A stretch of DNA of 64,000 nucleotides. Source: Gimesia algae (GTDB taxonomy: Bacteria > Planctomycetota > Planctomycetia > Planctomycetales > Planctomycetaceae). Shown here in pieces: positions 54,515 to 63,925 of the stretch. The stretch covers positions 3,089,369 to 3,153,368 of the forward strand of contig NZ_CP036343.1 in assembly GCF_007746795.1 (NCBI RefSeq). Reading direction: 5' to 3'. Made by a program: the position numbers and the translations under genes. Numbering within the stretch: the stretch's first letter is position 1; the number at the start of each line of letters is the position of its first letter. Below the pieces are notes generated by a model, which was not told the origin of the DNA, did not search any database, and saw only the letters and a list, made by a program, of their open reading frames with translations.

Positions 54515-56964
54515 ACTATTTCCCTTCCATTCCTGCATCACTAATCCTGGCTGCCGACGAAACGACCGCGTTTCGTTCGATCGAATACGATACGCCCGAT
54601 TCAGGCTGGGGATGGCTACTACTATTGTGTGGCCTGGGGCTGGTACTACTGTTATCGTTTCGAACTGCCTGGAAAGACTCAGTTCAACTCTCACTGTTCT
54701 GGCGCTGCTGGCTGGCTGCATTACGACTGGGAGTTTTAATTTCGCTGATCGTGATCGTCTTCAACCCGCATGAGCGTACTCAAAAAATGTCATTTCGACC
54801 TTCCCGGGTCGCGGTACTGGTTGACACATCACTTTCCATGCGACATCCGAATCAACTGGTGTCAGCAAATACCAGTTCGCCAGCCAGCCGCAATGTTGCC
54901 TCCCGTATGGAAGCAGTCGACAAGCTGCTGACGGATTCTCCCCTGATCAGAGACCTGCAGAAAAATCATCAGGTCAGTGTTTACTCCTTTGACAAAACCT
55001 TAGTCGGCCCCCTGCATGTGTTCCAAAAACAGGACTCGCCTGAGGGCACTTCGAAACCAGCTTCAGAAAAAGAAGCAGGCGTTCCGGATCAACCTGACTG
55101 GAACACACTGCTGCAACCACAGGGGCTGGAGACGCGTCTGGGAGAACTGCTGGGACAGCTGATGCGGGAGATTAACGGCTCTACGCTGTCTGGAATCATT
55201 ATCGCCACCGATGGTGCCTCCAATGCGGGCACGGATTTACTTTCTGCCAATGAGGCGGCTAAAGAATCGAAGGTACGGCTGATCCCCCTGGGAGTAGGCA
55301 GTCCAGTTCGACCGGCGAACATCCAGATTTCCAAAATCATCGCTCCGACTGATGTGCAGTTTGGAGATGGTTTTGAGATTACGGCAATCGTACAGGCTGT
55401 TGGTATGCCTGGTAAAAATATCACAATCGAACTGTTGAGAAAAGTTCCAGGCGAAGCGGAACCGACCGTAGTTGATACGCGAGATGTTCTGCTGCCGACC
55501 GAAGACAGCCTGCCTCTGGACATCAAATTCGAACGCACCCCCGCTGATGAGGGTGAAATTGGTTACGTCGTTCGTGCACGCGGCAATCAACTGGCCAGCG
55601 ATGCCAACGCGATGGACAATGAGCTGGCCCATTCCGTCAATGTATTCAGTCGCCCCACACGCGTACTGGTCATCGCCGGTGGTCCCATGCGGGATTATCG
55701 CTTTGTCCGCACCATGCTTTACCGTCATCCTTCGATCCAGTCTTCTGTCTGGCTGCAGTCCGCCCCCCCTGGAGTTTCACAGGATGCGAATGAACTCCTG
55801 TATGAATTTCCCGCACGGGCAGATCTGTTTGAATACGATGTGGTACTCGCTTTTGACGTGAACTGGGAAGCGCTGTCAGCGGAACAGATGCAAAATCTGA
55901 ATGAATGGGTCTCATCAGCTGGTGGCGGAATTGTCATGGTGGCCGGCGACGTTTACACACCCAGACTTGCTCAGGAAAGAGAGAAGTACCAGCCCATTCT
56001 GGATCTGTATCCCGTGTTTATCAACTCCTTCGTTCGTGACTATCTGGATGAAGAAGCGACGCAGATTCGCAGGATCGAATGGACTCAGGCCGGCCTGGAT
56101 GCCGGCTTCCTGATGCTGACCGACGATCCGGCAACTTCAAGGCAATTATGGGAAGATTTTCCTGGTATTTACCGCTGTTATCCCTCAAACGGTGCCAAAG
56201 CGGCTGCTACGGTTTATGCCCACTTCCCGGATCCTAAAACACAAACCGAATTTGGATTCTCTATATTGATGGCGTCCCAGTATTATGGTGAAGGTCGCTG
56301 TTTCTATCTGGGAAGCCCCGAAATGTGGCGGCTGCGATCCGTCGAGGAAGATTACTTTGACCGATTCTGGACCAAGCTCATTCGGAATATCGGACAAGGT
56401 CGCACGAAACGAGGTACGAAACGGGGGACTCTCATTCTGGAACGAGATGAATACGTACTGGGGCAGACAGTGTCCGTTCGTGTTCGCCTGCTTGATCCGG
56501 AATTCAAACCCCTCATCCAGGAATCCGTGCCAATGGAAGTCATTGACCCGCGCGGCAGGCCCCTGATTCCCAATCTGCTGCTGATGCAGGACCGGAATCG
56601 GCCTGGCGAATATGTCGCCAGCTTCCGTGCCGGCCTGCCTGGCAAATATCGATTTGAAATCACGGTCCCCAACTCCAAAGGCCAGGTCGTCGATGGCAAT
56701 CTCACAGTTCTGTTACCGCGTCTGGAAGATGAATCGTTGAGCCAGAATGTGAAAGGACTCAAGGAACTGGCACGCGATACCGGTGGTCAATATCTCGCTC
56801 TGGAAGAAGCGGAAAAGATTCCTGCACTGCTGCCTGATCAGGGAGAAGAATTCCTGGTCGACGAACGGTTGAAAACGCTCTGGGATCAGGCCTGGGTCTT
56901 TTTTCTGCTGGCAGGTCTGCTGGCTGCGGAATGGCTGACCAGAAAATTATTTAAGCTGGCTTGA
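54511..56964 (+). CDS. Membrane protein with VWA and GATase-like domains
   Basis: 817 residues, start codon overlapping the previous stop (ATGA), so translation is coupled. Two N-terminal membrane helices (GWGWLLLLCGLGLVLLLSF and LRLGVLISLIVIVF) precede a VWA-like domain with VAVLVDTSLSMRHPNQ and GIIIATDGASNAGTDLL. A beta-sandwich part (about 270-380) is followed by a glutamine amidotransferase-like segment (LFEYDVVLAFDVNWEALSAE, GGGIVMVAGDVYTPR). A second beta part (about 640-740) and a C-terminal helix (WVFFLLAGLLAAEWLTRKLF) complete it. The architecture mirrors the BatA-like neighbour, so the two may have arisen by duplication and may form a heteromeric complex. The MIDAS pattern DxSxS is kept. 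Function inferred from context only. Confidence 0.86.
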   Translation: MNYFPSIPASLILAADETTAFRSIEYDTPDSGWGWLLLLCGLGLVLLLSFRTAWKDSVQLSLFWRCWLAALRLGVLISLIVIVFNPHERTQKMSFRPSRVAVLVDTSLSMRHPNQLVSANTSSPASRNVASRMEAVDKLLTDSPLIRDLQKNHQVSVYSFDKTLVGPLHVFQKQDSPEGTSKPASEKEAGVPDQPDWNTLLQPQGLETRLGELLGQLMREINGSTLSGIIIATDGASNAGTDLLSANEAAKESKVRLIPLGVGSPVRPANIQISKIIAPTDVQFGDGFEITAIVQAVGMPGKNITIELLRKVPGEAEPTVVDTRDVLLPTEDSLPLDIKFERTPADEGEIGYVVRARGNQLASDANAMDNELAHSVNVFSRPTRVLVIAGGPMRDYRFVRTMLYRHPSIQSSVWLQSAPPGVSQDANELLYEFPARADLFEYDVVLAFDVNWEALSAEQMQNLNEWVSSAGGGIVMVAGDVYTPRLAQEREKYQPILDLYPVFINSFVRDYLDEEATQIRRIEWTQAGLDAGFLMLTDDPATSRQLWEDFPGIYRCYPSNGAKAAATVYAHFPDPKTQTEFGFSILMASQYYGEGRCFYLGSPEMWRLRSVEEDYFDRFWTKLIRNIGQGRTKRGTKRGTLILERDEYVLGQTVSVRVRLLDPEFKPLIQESVPMEVIDPRGRPLIPNLLLMQDRNRPGEYVASFRAGLPGKYRFEITVPNSKGQVVDGNLTVLLPRLEDESLSQNVKGLKELARDTGGQYLALEEAEKIPALLPDQGEEFLVDERLKTLWDQAWVFFLLAGLLAAEWLTRKLFKLA

Positions 56965-57031
56965 TTTATTGTACAATGACTTTGTGTTCCCATAATTGAA
57001 CCCTGCTGAAACATCAGCGTGAAACAAACGC

Positions 57032-59491
57032 ATGAACGAACCTGCCAAAGTATCAATCCCTCAGGAAATCACCGATTTGCTCAATCGGTTACGGGGCAAA
57101 ATACGCAAATACATTCTACTGGAAGGCGCGGCAAAACTATTCGCCGTAGTGGGAATGATTTTCTGGATCAGTTTTGTGGTCGACTGGGGTTATTTCCAAC
57201 TCAGCCATTTTGAACTACCCGTCTGGTTTCGCGCCTCGTTTGTCTTACTCTCGTTGTCAACGATCCTGGTTTTAGCAGCTACTTTTATTCTGTTTCGGCT
57301 GATGACAAAAATGAGGAAGAAAGCGCTGGCCCTTGTACTGGAGCGTCGCTTTCCTGAACTGAATGACCGGCTGGCAACGGCGATTGAACTGCATGAGTCC
57401 AATGAACCGCAAAATGCATTAACCCGCGCCATGCTCGAACGGACTGTCAAAGATGTCGCACAAGGCAGCAGTCAGCTTCCCCTGGAAGATGTATTCGATA
57501 AACGGCCTTTAAGAAGAGCATTCTTTGGTGCCCTGATCCTGTCAGTTTCCATTCTGATTCTGGCAGTCGTCAACCAGCCTGCGATGGCCCGCTGGGCGAA
57601 AGGCTATCTGGAATTAAAAAGTGATTACTGGAACCGAGAAACAGGACTGATCGTCAAAGTGATCGCCCAGCCGGGGGACCGCATTCGGGAATTCCAGGAC
57701 CAGACTTACAAACATGGTCTCGGAAATGATCTGACACTGTTAGTGGAAACCGTCGATGGTAAAAAAGTCCCGGAGCGTGTCCAGCTAACCTATCGCATGC
57801 AGAATGGTCGGGAGGGAGGCCGGACCGTTATGTCGCGCCTGGGCGAAGGTCGATTCAAACATACAATTACTGATGTCCTGGATGGCATGCAGATCTGGGT
57901 CTCAGGCAATGACTTTACCAACCCGGAACCCTACCTGATTGAAATTGTGGAAACCCCTGTTCTGGATCAGATTCAACTTGAAAGTCGCTATCCGGAGTAT
58001 ACCGGCTTGAACACAACCGATCCCAAGACGGGTGTGCCACAACCTGACATCCAGACCGTTCAGGGAACTCAGATCGCGCTACCCGTCCACACAGAGTTCG
58101 AGATGGTCTCCACAGCCAACAAGCCGATCAGCCGTTTTTCCCTGGAAACAGATCAACTTAAAATACAGTTGGAACCATCGTCGGCTGCCAGTCCCTCAGC
58201 TAAGTCTAATTTCCTGGCATGGAAAAACCCGCAGGGAGAAATTGTGGAACAAATCAATCTCTCGCCTGATCGGGTACAGCAGATGTGTGGCCCGGACCAT
58301 CAGGTTTTTCGAATTCCCTTCACTTTAGTTTCAGAAAAAAAAGAGTCCTCATCCTCAGGGATCCCTCTGCTCGTTGATCAGCCAATGCGGATCTATCTGG
58401 AGGATGAAGACGGACTGCTGGTCACCGAACCGATTCGCCTCAGTATTATGGGGATTATTGACCAGCCACCGAAAGTCGACACCCGCCTGACGGGCATCGG
58501 CAAATCAATTACCCGCAAAGCGATGATTCCCATCGAAGGCATGATTACCGATGACTATGGTATCCAGTCGGCTCGCTTTGACTTTCTGGTAGATGAAGAC
58601 AAAAACTTCCGTCTCCGCCCGTTCCGTTCCAAGCCTGCCGAACGTCCCAAAGAATTTATTCTGCAACGAAATGAAAGAGAGGCCTGGGAGCGATTTGATG
58701 TTCTTCCGCTGGATTTAAAAGTGGGACAGAAACTGAGCCTCACAGTTCATGCTGAAGATGCAGATAACTTGAGTGGCCCCCATCAGGTGCACGGCGAAAC
58801 CTATCATTTTGAAATTGTGACCGATGAGGAATTGCTCTCGATCCTGTATTCCAAAGAACTGAATCTGCGCAAGCGTTTCGAACAGATCTTTAAAGAGGTC
58901 ACACAGACGCGCGATGAACTGAAGGAACGCGTCGCACAGGTTCGCGAAACTCAGGTAATCAGAGAAAAACAAAAACAGGGACAGACTGACCCTGCCTGGG
59001 CAGATCTATTACTGGAAAACCAGAGTGCCGTCGCCGTTTCAGCGGATCGATCGCTGTATGGAACGCGAAAAAATGCGACCGAAACCGCCTCCATTGTGGA
59101 ATCGTTTCATGATATTCGCGAAGAGTTGGTGAACAATGGGGTCGCTACAGCTCAGATTCTGGGACGCATTGATGATAAAATCCTCAAACCTCTGACCATG
59201 CTGCATGAGCAGGATTTTCCAGATGTCGACCAACGGCTGGGACTGTTCCGACTGGCGGTCGAACAGAACACCAACCCACTCACCGAAATCCAGACCAGCA
59301 TTGATCTTCTGGATAGCATGCTGGTTCGCATGCAGAGCGTCCTCAACGAAATGCAGGATTTGCTGGAGTTCCATGAAGCCATCGAAATGCTCAAGAATCT
59401 GATCGAACGAGAGAAAGAATTGACAGAAGAGACCAAAAAGTATCGCAAAAACAAGCTTCTGGACCGTCTCAAAGGATTGGGATTGGAGTAA
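57032..59491 (+). CDS. DUF4175-like membrane protein
   Basis: 819 residues. Two N-terminal membrane segments (AVVGMIFWISFVVDWGYFQL and ASFVLLSLSTILVLAATFIL), then a cytoplasmic helical hairpin with LVLERRFPELNDRLATAIEL. A third helix (AFFGALILSVSILILAVV) leads to an extracytoplasmic region of several beta-rich parts. The second half ends in coiled coil (LNLRKRFEQIFKEVTQTRDE onward). The N-terminal block resembles DUF4175, a family of large bacterial membrane proteins with unknown function that often sit near MoxR/VWA genes. No catalytic motif visible. It is 67 bp after the previous gene and probably in the same operon. A role as an envelope scaffold is inferred from position. Confidence 0.75.
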   Translation: MNEPAKVSIPQEITDLLNRLRGKIRKYILLEGAAKLFAVVGMIFWISFVVDWGYFQLSHFELPVWFRASFVLLSLSTILVLAATFILFRLMTKMRKKALALVLERRFPELNDRLATAIELHESNEPQNALTRAMLERTVKDVAQGSSQLPLEDVFDKRPLRRAFFGALILSVSILILAVVNQPAMARWAKGYLELKSDYWNRETGLIVKVIAQPGDRIREFQDQTYKHGLGNDLTLLVETVDGKKVPERVQLTYRMQNGREGGRTVMSRLGEGRFKHTITDVLDGMQIWVSGNDFTNPEPYLIEIVETPVLDQIQLESRYPEYTGLNTTDPKTGVPQPDIQTVQGTQIALPVHTEFEMVSTANKPISRFSLETDQLKIQLEPSSAASPSAKSNFLAWKNPQGEIVEQINLSPDRVQQMCGPDHQVFRIPFTLVSEKKESSSSGIPLLVDQPMRIYLEDEDGLLVTEPIRLSIMGIIDQPPKVDTRLTGIGKSITRKAMIPIEGMITDDYGIQSARFDFLVDEDKNFRLRPFRSKPAERPKEFILQRNEREAWERFDVLPLDLKVGQKLSLTVHAEDADNLSGPHQVHGETYHFEIVTDEELLSILYSKELNLRKRFEQIFKEVTQTRDELKERVAQVRETQVIREKQKQGQTDPAWADLLLENQSAVAVSADRSLYGTRKNATETASIVESFHDIREELVNNGVATAQILGRIDDKILKPLTMLHEQDFPDVDQRLGLFRLAVEQNTNPLTEIQTSIDLLDSMLVRMQSVLNEMQDLLEFHEAIEMLKNLIEREKELTEETKKYRKNKLLDRLKGLGLE

Positions 59492-59583
59492 GCCGAAAAT
59501 CGTACCAAAATCAGAGAAAATCGAGCCTCACGACTTCTTCACCCACTGGACACAAAAACACGCTTCGATCCTCGTACCTTACA

Positions 59584-59592
59584 TGATATAAT
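59584..59592 (+). promoter_or_regulatory. Extended -10 promoter inside the MoxR operon
   Basis: TGATATAAT is a perfect extended -10 (TGnTATAAT) in the 188-bp gap before the coiled-coil protein gene. The -35 region is poor, as is common for extended -10 promoters. It could drive the last four genes separately. Confidence 0.5.
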
Positions 59593-59679
59593 ACTTAATG
59601 CGTTTCAATCTTTGCGCGCCGCACAGATAGACGTCCCGGCAACTGATGCATACCCTTCCTCAACAGTTCTGAGATCACT

Positions 59680-61443
59680 ATGAAAACATTGGCAGAAGCA
59701 ACACTTATGTGGAATCGTCCAGGGACTTTCGTTCTGATGTTCTCAATGTTCCTCTGCATGTCATTTCAGAAGATCAGCGATGCGCAGCAACCCGCATCTT
59801 CCGCAAAGGGATCTGTTCCTGAAGTTGATAAAAGCAACCTGTCCGACAGGCAGGAAGCCATCTCTCAGCAGTTCAAGCGTTTCGAATCAACGCTCCATGA
59901 TCTCGGCGAGTATATGAAAAAGACAGATCCGGCACGTGCGGATCTGCTGTTTCGTGCCTTTGGTCAAAGTAAACAGAACCAGATGAGCGTTGAAATGCAA
60001 CGCGTTCTGCAGATGCTGGAGAAAGGGCAACTGGGGGATGCCGTAGAACGCCAGGAGACTCTGTTGAAAAACATGCAGAATTTGCTCGCATTACTGCAGA
60101 GTGAAGACCGGATGAGCGAAGTCGAGAAAGAGAAACAACGCATTCAGGACCTGCTCAAAGACGTGAACCGCCTGATAGGACAGGAACGGGATGTGCGTGC
60201 CGCGACGGAACGAGGGGGAAACCCTGCCGACTTAAAAGACAAACAGCAGAAGACAGCAGAGAACGCTCAGAAACTGGTCGACAAAATCGAACAGCAGGAC
60301 ACCGAAAAAAACGATTCCCAGAAGTCTGATACGGAATCCAAATCGTCAGAGAAAGAACAAGAAGGGCAGCAGAAAGACCAGAAATCTCAAGAGGGAAAGT
60401 CCGATTCGAAGTCGGATACCGACTCAAAAAAGTCTTCAGAGTCCGAGTCCAAAGGCAAACCTCCCGAAAACGGCAAATCAGATCCTGACCAGAAAGGGTC
60501 TGACGGACAGAAGTCTGATCAGCAGTCTCAAGAACAGCAACAGTCGCAACAACAGCAGCAAGGTCAGCAGGGGAAACCCCCGGAGGGCGAAAGCCAGCAG
60601 TCCCAGGAAGAACAACAGAAACAGACTCCAGGGCGGGAACAAATCGAACAGGCCCGCCAGGAAATGGAAAAGGCGATCGAAGAGCTGGAGAAAAAACAGA
60701 AAGATGCCGCCTCGCGTCATCAGGATGATGCGATCCGTAAATTAGCGGAAGCCAAAGAAAAGCTGGAAGAGATGCTGCGTCAGCTACGCGAGGAAGAACG
60801 TGAGCTGATGCTGGCTGCCATGGAAGCGCGTTTGCAGAAGATCCTGGCGCAACAGAAACGCGTGTATGCCGGCACGCTTTCCATCGGGCAAGTCCCGGAA
60901 AAGGAACGCACGAGTCGCCATACGGCCCGCGCTGTCCAGCTTTCCCGTGAAGAATCACAGATTAGTCTTGAGGTTGAAAAAGCAATCCTGCTGATCACCG
61001 ATGAAGGATCTTCGGTTGCTTTCAGTGAAGCTTTGGCTGAGGTCCGGGAGGACGTACAGAATGTGAGTTATCGCCTGAACCGTGTACAGGTGGATGAACT
61101 GACACAGGGCATCGAGAAAGACATTATCAGTTCCCTGGAAGAAATGATCGAAGCGCTGCAGAATGAGATGGATAAGTCAGACGACGAGAAGAAGAAACAG
61201 CAGCAACAACAGCAACAGCAGGGCTCCCCGGAAGATCAGGCTCTGATTGATACGCTGGCAGAGATCAAAATGCTGCGATCACTACAGTTGCGTGTGAATA
61301 ATCGCACTCGGAGAATTGAAAAACTCGCATTAGAAGAGGGTGCCAACCAGGCAGATATCCTGGAACAGTTGCAGAAACTGGCCAATCGACAGACCCGCAT
61401 TCAAAACGCGACTTACATACTGGCAACGGGTAAAAATAAATAA
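59680..61443 (+). CDS. Exported coiled-coil protein with Gln/Ser/Lys/Glu-rich centre
   Basis: 587 residues. A hydrophobic N-terminal stretch (FVLMFSMFLCMSFQKISDA) acts as signal peptide. Two helical regions (about 45-200 and 310-587) enclose a strongly low-complexity region (about 205-320) of Gln, Ser, Lys, Asp and Glu, for example KSDTESKSSEKEQEGQQKDQ. A second polyglutamine tract occurs near residue 510. Helices such as LEEMLRQLREEERELMLAAM predict long coiled coils. I recognise no family. Such charged, disordered centres in planctomycete periplasmic proteins are common but uncharacterised. It is downstream of the DUF4175-like gene after 188 bp with a possible own promoter, and 41 bp before the next gene. 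Likely a periplasmic structural or adaptor part of the Bat-like system. Confidence 0.8.
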   Translation: MKTLAEATLMWNRPGTFVLMFSMFLCMSFQKISDAQQPASSAKGSVPEVDKSNLSDRQEAISQQFKRFESTLHDLGEYMKKTDPARADLLFRAFGQSKQNQMSVEMQRVLQMLEKGQLGDAVERQETLLKNMQNLLALLQSEDRMSEVEKEKQRIQDLLKDVNRLIGQERDVRAATERGGNPADLKDKQQKTAENAQKLVDKIEQQDTEKNDSQKSDTESKSSEKEQEGQQKDQKSQEGKSDSKSDTDSKKSSESESKGKPPENGKSDPDQKGSDGQKSDQQSQEQQQSQQQQQGQQGKPPEGESQQSQEEQQKQTPGREQIEQARQEMEKAIEELEKKQKDAASRHQDDAIRKLAEAKEKLEEMLRQLREEERELMLAAMEARLQKILAQQKRVYAGTLSIGQVPEKERTSRHTARAVQLSREESQISLEVEKAILLITDEGSSVAFSEALAEVREDVQNVSYRLNRVQVDELTQGIEKDIISSLEEMIEALQNEMDKSDDEKKKQQQQQQQQGSPEDQALIDTLAEIKMLRSLQLRVNNRTRRIEKLALEEGANQADILEQLQKLANRQTRIQNATYILATGKNK

Positions 61444-61484
61444 GCGATTCCCTGGAACCGCTGAAACAAAGGTGACAGACCGCC

Positions 61485-62627
61485 ATGAAAGTCAGGCTCA
61501 ATTTAACTCGCATTGCAGGATCCATGTACCACTGCCGGGGAGGATTCACTCTGATGGCTTTGGTTTGCCTACTGCCCGTATCGGTTTTTGGTCAGACCCC
61601 CATTCCCGTGCCGCTCCCCTTAAAAGAGTCTGTTGAAAAACAGACCGAAAAAGAAGTGACAGTTTTGTACGCTGCCCCTGCTTCTGCTGAATTAAAATCT
61701 CAGTTGGAAAACTGGGTTGCAGATCAGAAAGTGAAAGATCCCGCGCAACTGAAAGCAGTCGCCAGCCAGCTGGTGAAACTGGAGTCTGCTTTGTCTGCGG
61801 AAGAGAAGCTGGACATCGCGATCCGCATCTTCTCAGGCATCGATCGCCAGGCGGCAGAACTGGTTCGAGCAAACCAGTTTTCAGACAGTGTTCCTCAGTT
61901 TTCCAGTCCTCCGCTGTTGACAGAGGGAAAAGCCGAGACGTTCTATCCTGCCAATCTGAGATACTATATCGCCCGCAACCTGACGCAATTCAGACTGGTT
62001 GATCCAGCTCTGGAAATCTTCAATTCGATTAACCCGGAAACCCTGATCGATCCGGCTGGATTCCTGTTTTACAAAGCAGTCTGTGAACATCATCTGTTGC
62101 AGAAAGAGGCCTGTGAAAAAACTCTGGATCAGCTCTTAAACCGTACACAGGAAGTCCCGGAACGCTTTACTCAGGTCGCGATCCTGATGCAGGCTGACCT
62201 GGCATCTTTGAAAGAAGAAAGCCTGGATGAAATTTCACGCAAGATGAGCGATGTGGAGCGCAGGCTGGAACTCGGAAATTCCGGAAAGAAAGTACAGAAG
62301 GTCGAAGACGAAATCATTGCCTCGCTCGACAAACTGATCAAGAAAATGGAAGACCAGTCAAAAAACAGCCCCTCTTCCGGTTCAGGGGCAGGCAGTTCGA
62401 AAACTCCCGCCGCTGGTTCAGATGAAAGCCGTGTTAAAGGAGTGACTGCACCAGGTGAAGTAGACAAGAAAAAATTATCCAATAATGGCGGCTGGGGGCA
62501 GCTGCCTCCCAAAAAACAGGCTTCTGCCAAAAATATTATTAACCGTAATTTTCCCTCTCATTACCGTAAAGCGATTGAAAAGTACTTTAAGAAACTGGCT
62601 GCCGAGAAAGCCAATTCCGGTAAATAG
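61485..62627 (+). CDS. Hypothetical exported protein
   Basis: 380 residues without recognised domain. The signal peptide is GFTLMALVCLLPVSVFGQTP after a basic start. The mature part is helical with a TPR-like feel (AEELVRANQF-type repeats; LRYYIARNLTQFRLVDPALE, FYKAVCEHHLLQKEACEKTL), then a polar Ser/Gly-rich linker (about 300-330, NSPSSGSGAGSSK). The basic C-terminus, KNIINRNFPSHYRKAIEKYF, ends KKLAAEKANSGK. That C-terminal block with HYRKAIEKYF is often seen at the end of planctomycete proteins in this gene position. In the operon it follows the coiled-coil gene by 41 bp. It could be a periplasmic partner protein; nothing more can be said. Confidence 0.78.
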   Translation: MKVRLNLTRIAGSMYHCRGGFTLMALVCLLPVSVFGQTPIPVPLPLKESVEKQTEKEVTVLYAAPASAELKSQLENWVADQKVKDPAQLKAVASQLVKLESALSAEEKLDIAIRIFSGIDRQAAELVRANQFSDSVPQFSSPPLLTEGKAETFYPANLRYYIARNLTQFRLVDPALEIFNSINPETLIDPAGFLFYKAVCEHHLLQKEACEKTLDQLLNRTQEVPERFTQVAILMQADLASLKEESLDEISRKMSDVERRLELGNSGKKVQKVEDEIIASLDKLIKKMEDQSKNSPSSGSGAGSSKTPAAGSDESRVKGVTAPGEVDKKKLSNNGGWGQLPPKKQASAKNIINRNFPSHYRKAIEKYFKKLAAEKANSGK

Positions 62628-62686
62628 AGTTGTCGATACTGTTTTGGACCCACTCATCATATTACTGACTTTTTGGAGTTTACTAC

Positions 62687-63853
62687 ATGCCTGTTCTGTT
62701 TTTTGTTTCCATGACAACACTGCTGGCCGTTGCTCCTGAAGTTGAAGTCACTTCACTGAGTGGCACGAATGCCTCCGGGAGTCTACAGGCATTAAACAAA
62801 ACAGTCGCGAAAGTCAAAGCGGGGCAAACTGAAAACGATCTGCCTCTTTCCAATATTTTGAATATGCGATTTCCCAAAAACCGGTTACAGCGCAGCCTCG
62901 AACTGCCTTTCACCGTCAGATTAACCGATGGCTCAATTTTTCCGACACAGAGTCTGCAAAGTAATGAACGTCAGGTCAAAGTCAGTGGCGATCAGACAGG
63001 CGCGCTGATTCTGCCTGCCAGGAATGTCGCTTCCATTCGCTTTGGCGCACTCAACTCAAACATTCGAGACTCCTGGGAAAAACTGCTGAACGGAGAGAAT
63101 ACAAAAGATCTGCTCGTGGTTCAAAAGGAGAATGTCCTTGATTATATCGATGGAGTCGTGGGCTCGATCACCGATGAGAAAATTCAGTTTTTCACCGGGG
63201 AGGACGAAGTCTCAGTGAACCGCAGTCGCGTCTTCGGGGTGATCTACTTTCGCCCCCCCTCACCAGAAGTCTCTCCCTTCTGTTCCATTCGGCTGACCGA
63301 CGCAGGTGTATTGAATGCCTCTGCCATCACTTTTACGGGAACTGAATTTGCCGCGACCCTGCTGGGAGGTACCCAGGCCCGGTTTGCCCCCCAGTCGATT
63401 GCCAATCTGGATTTCAGTCAGGGTAAGGTACGCTACCTCTCCGATCTGGAACCAAGAAATATTGAATATACACCCTTTTTTGATACGGTCTGGAAATATC
63501 GTAAAGACAGACACCGTGATGGCGGCCCGCTGCGGGTGGGTGGCAAAGAATATGCCCGCGGCCTCTATGTTCATTCGAAAACTCTGCTGCAATATCGTAT
63601 TAAAGGTGACTACCGGAATTTTCGCGCGATCATGGGGATCGATGATTCCGTACCCGGCATTGGTTTTGTCTATGTTGAAATTAAGGGTGATGGCCGCACA
63701 CTTTATTCGGGAAATGTACGGAGTTCGGATTCTCCGGTGGAATTAAATCTGGATGTTCGTGGCGTTCGAGATTTTGATGTTCTGGTCGACTTTGGAGATA
63801 ACCTGGAAATCTGCGATCACCTCGACCTGTGTGAAGCACGTTTTATTAAATAA
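62687..63853 (+). CDS. Exported NPCBM-domain protein
   Basis: 388 residues. A short N-terminal signal (MPVLFFVSMTTLLAVAP) precedes a beta-rich region of about 220 residues (LPFTVRLTDGSIFPTQSLQS, ENVLDYIDGVVGSITDEKIQ). The C-terminal 130 residues form an NPCBM domain, a galactose-binding-like module: GGKEYARGLYVHSKTLLQYR, FRAIMGIDDSVPGIGFVYVE, and VRDFDVLVDFGDNLEICDHL followed by DLCEARF. NPCBM modules bind carbohydrate and are usually attached to glycosidases; here no enzyme domain is present. It is 59 bp after the previous gene and 72 bp before the next, so it belongs to the long operon. It may bind envelope polysaccharide. Confidence 0.86.
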   Translation: MPVLFFVSMTTLLAVAPEVEVTSLSGTNASGSLQALNKTVAKVKAGQTENDLPLSNILNMRFPKNRLQRSLELPFTVRLTDGSIFPTQSLQSNERQVKVSGDQTGALILPARNVASIRFGALNSNIRDSWEKLLNGENTKDLLVVQKENVLDYIDGVVGSITDEKIQFFTGEDEVSVNRSRVFGVIYFRPPSPEVSPFCSIRLTDAGVLNASAITFTGTEFAATLLGGTQARFAPQSIANLDFSQGKVRYLSDLEPRNIEYTPFFDTVWKYRKDRHRDGGPLRVGGKEYARGLYVHSKTLLQYRIKGDYRNFRAIMGIDDSVPGIGFVYVEIKGDGRTLYSGNVRSSDSPVELNLDVRGVRDFDVLVDFGDNLEICDHLDLCEARFIK

Positions 63854-63925
63854 TCTGTGACGGGACACTAAACGAAACCGTCTGAGTGGTTTCATAGTGA
63901 GCCGTTGAAGTTTGAAGGTAATTTG

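Noticed and set aside
60155-60958. 267-codon minus-strand frame opposite the coiled-coil protein gene
   Set aside because: Its length is a by-product of the Gln/Ser/Lys-rich codons on the plus strand; the translated protein shows no family features.
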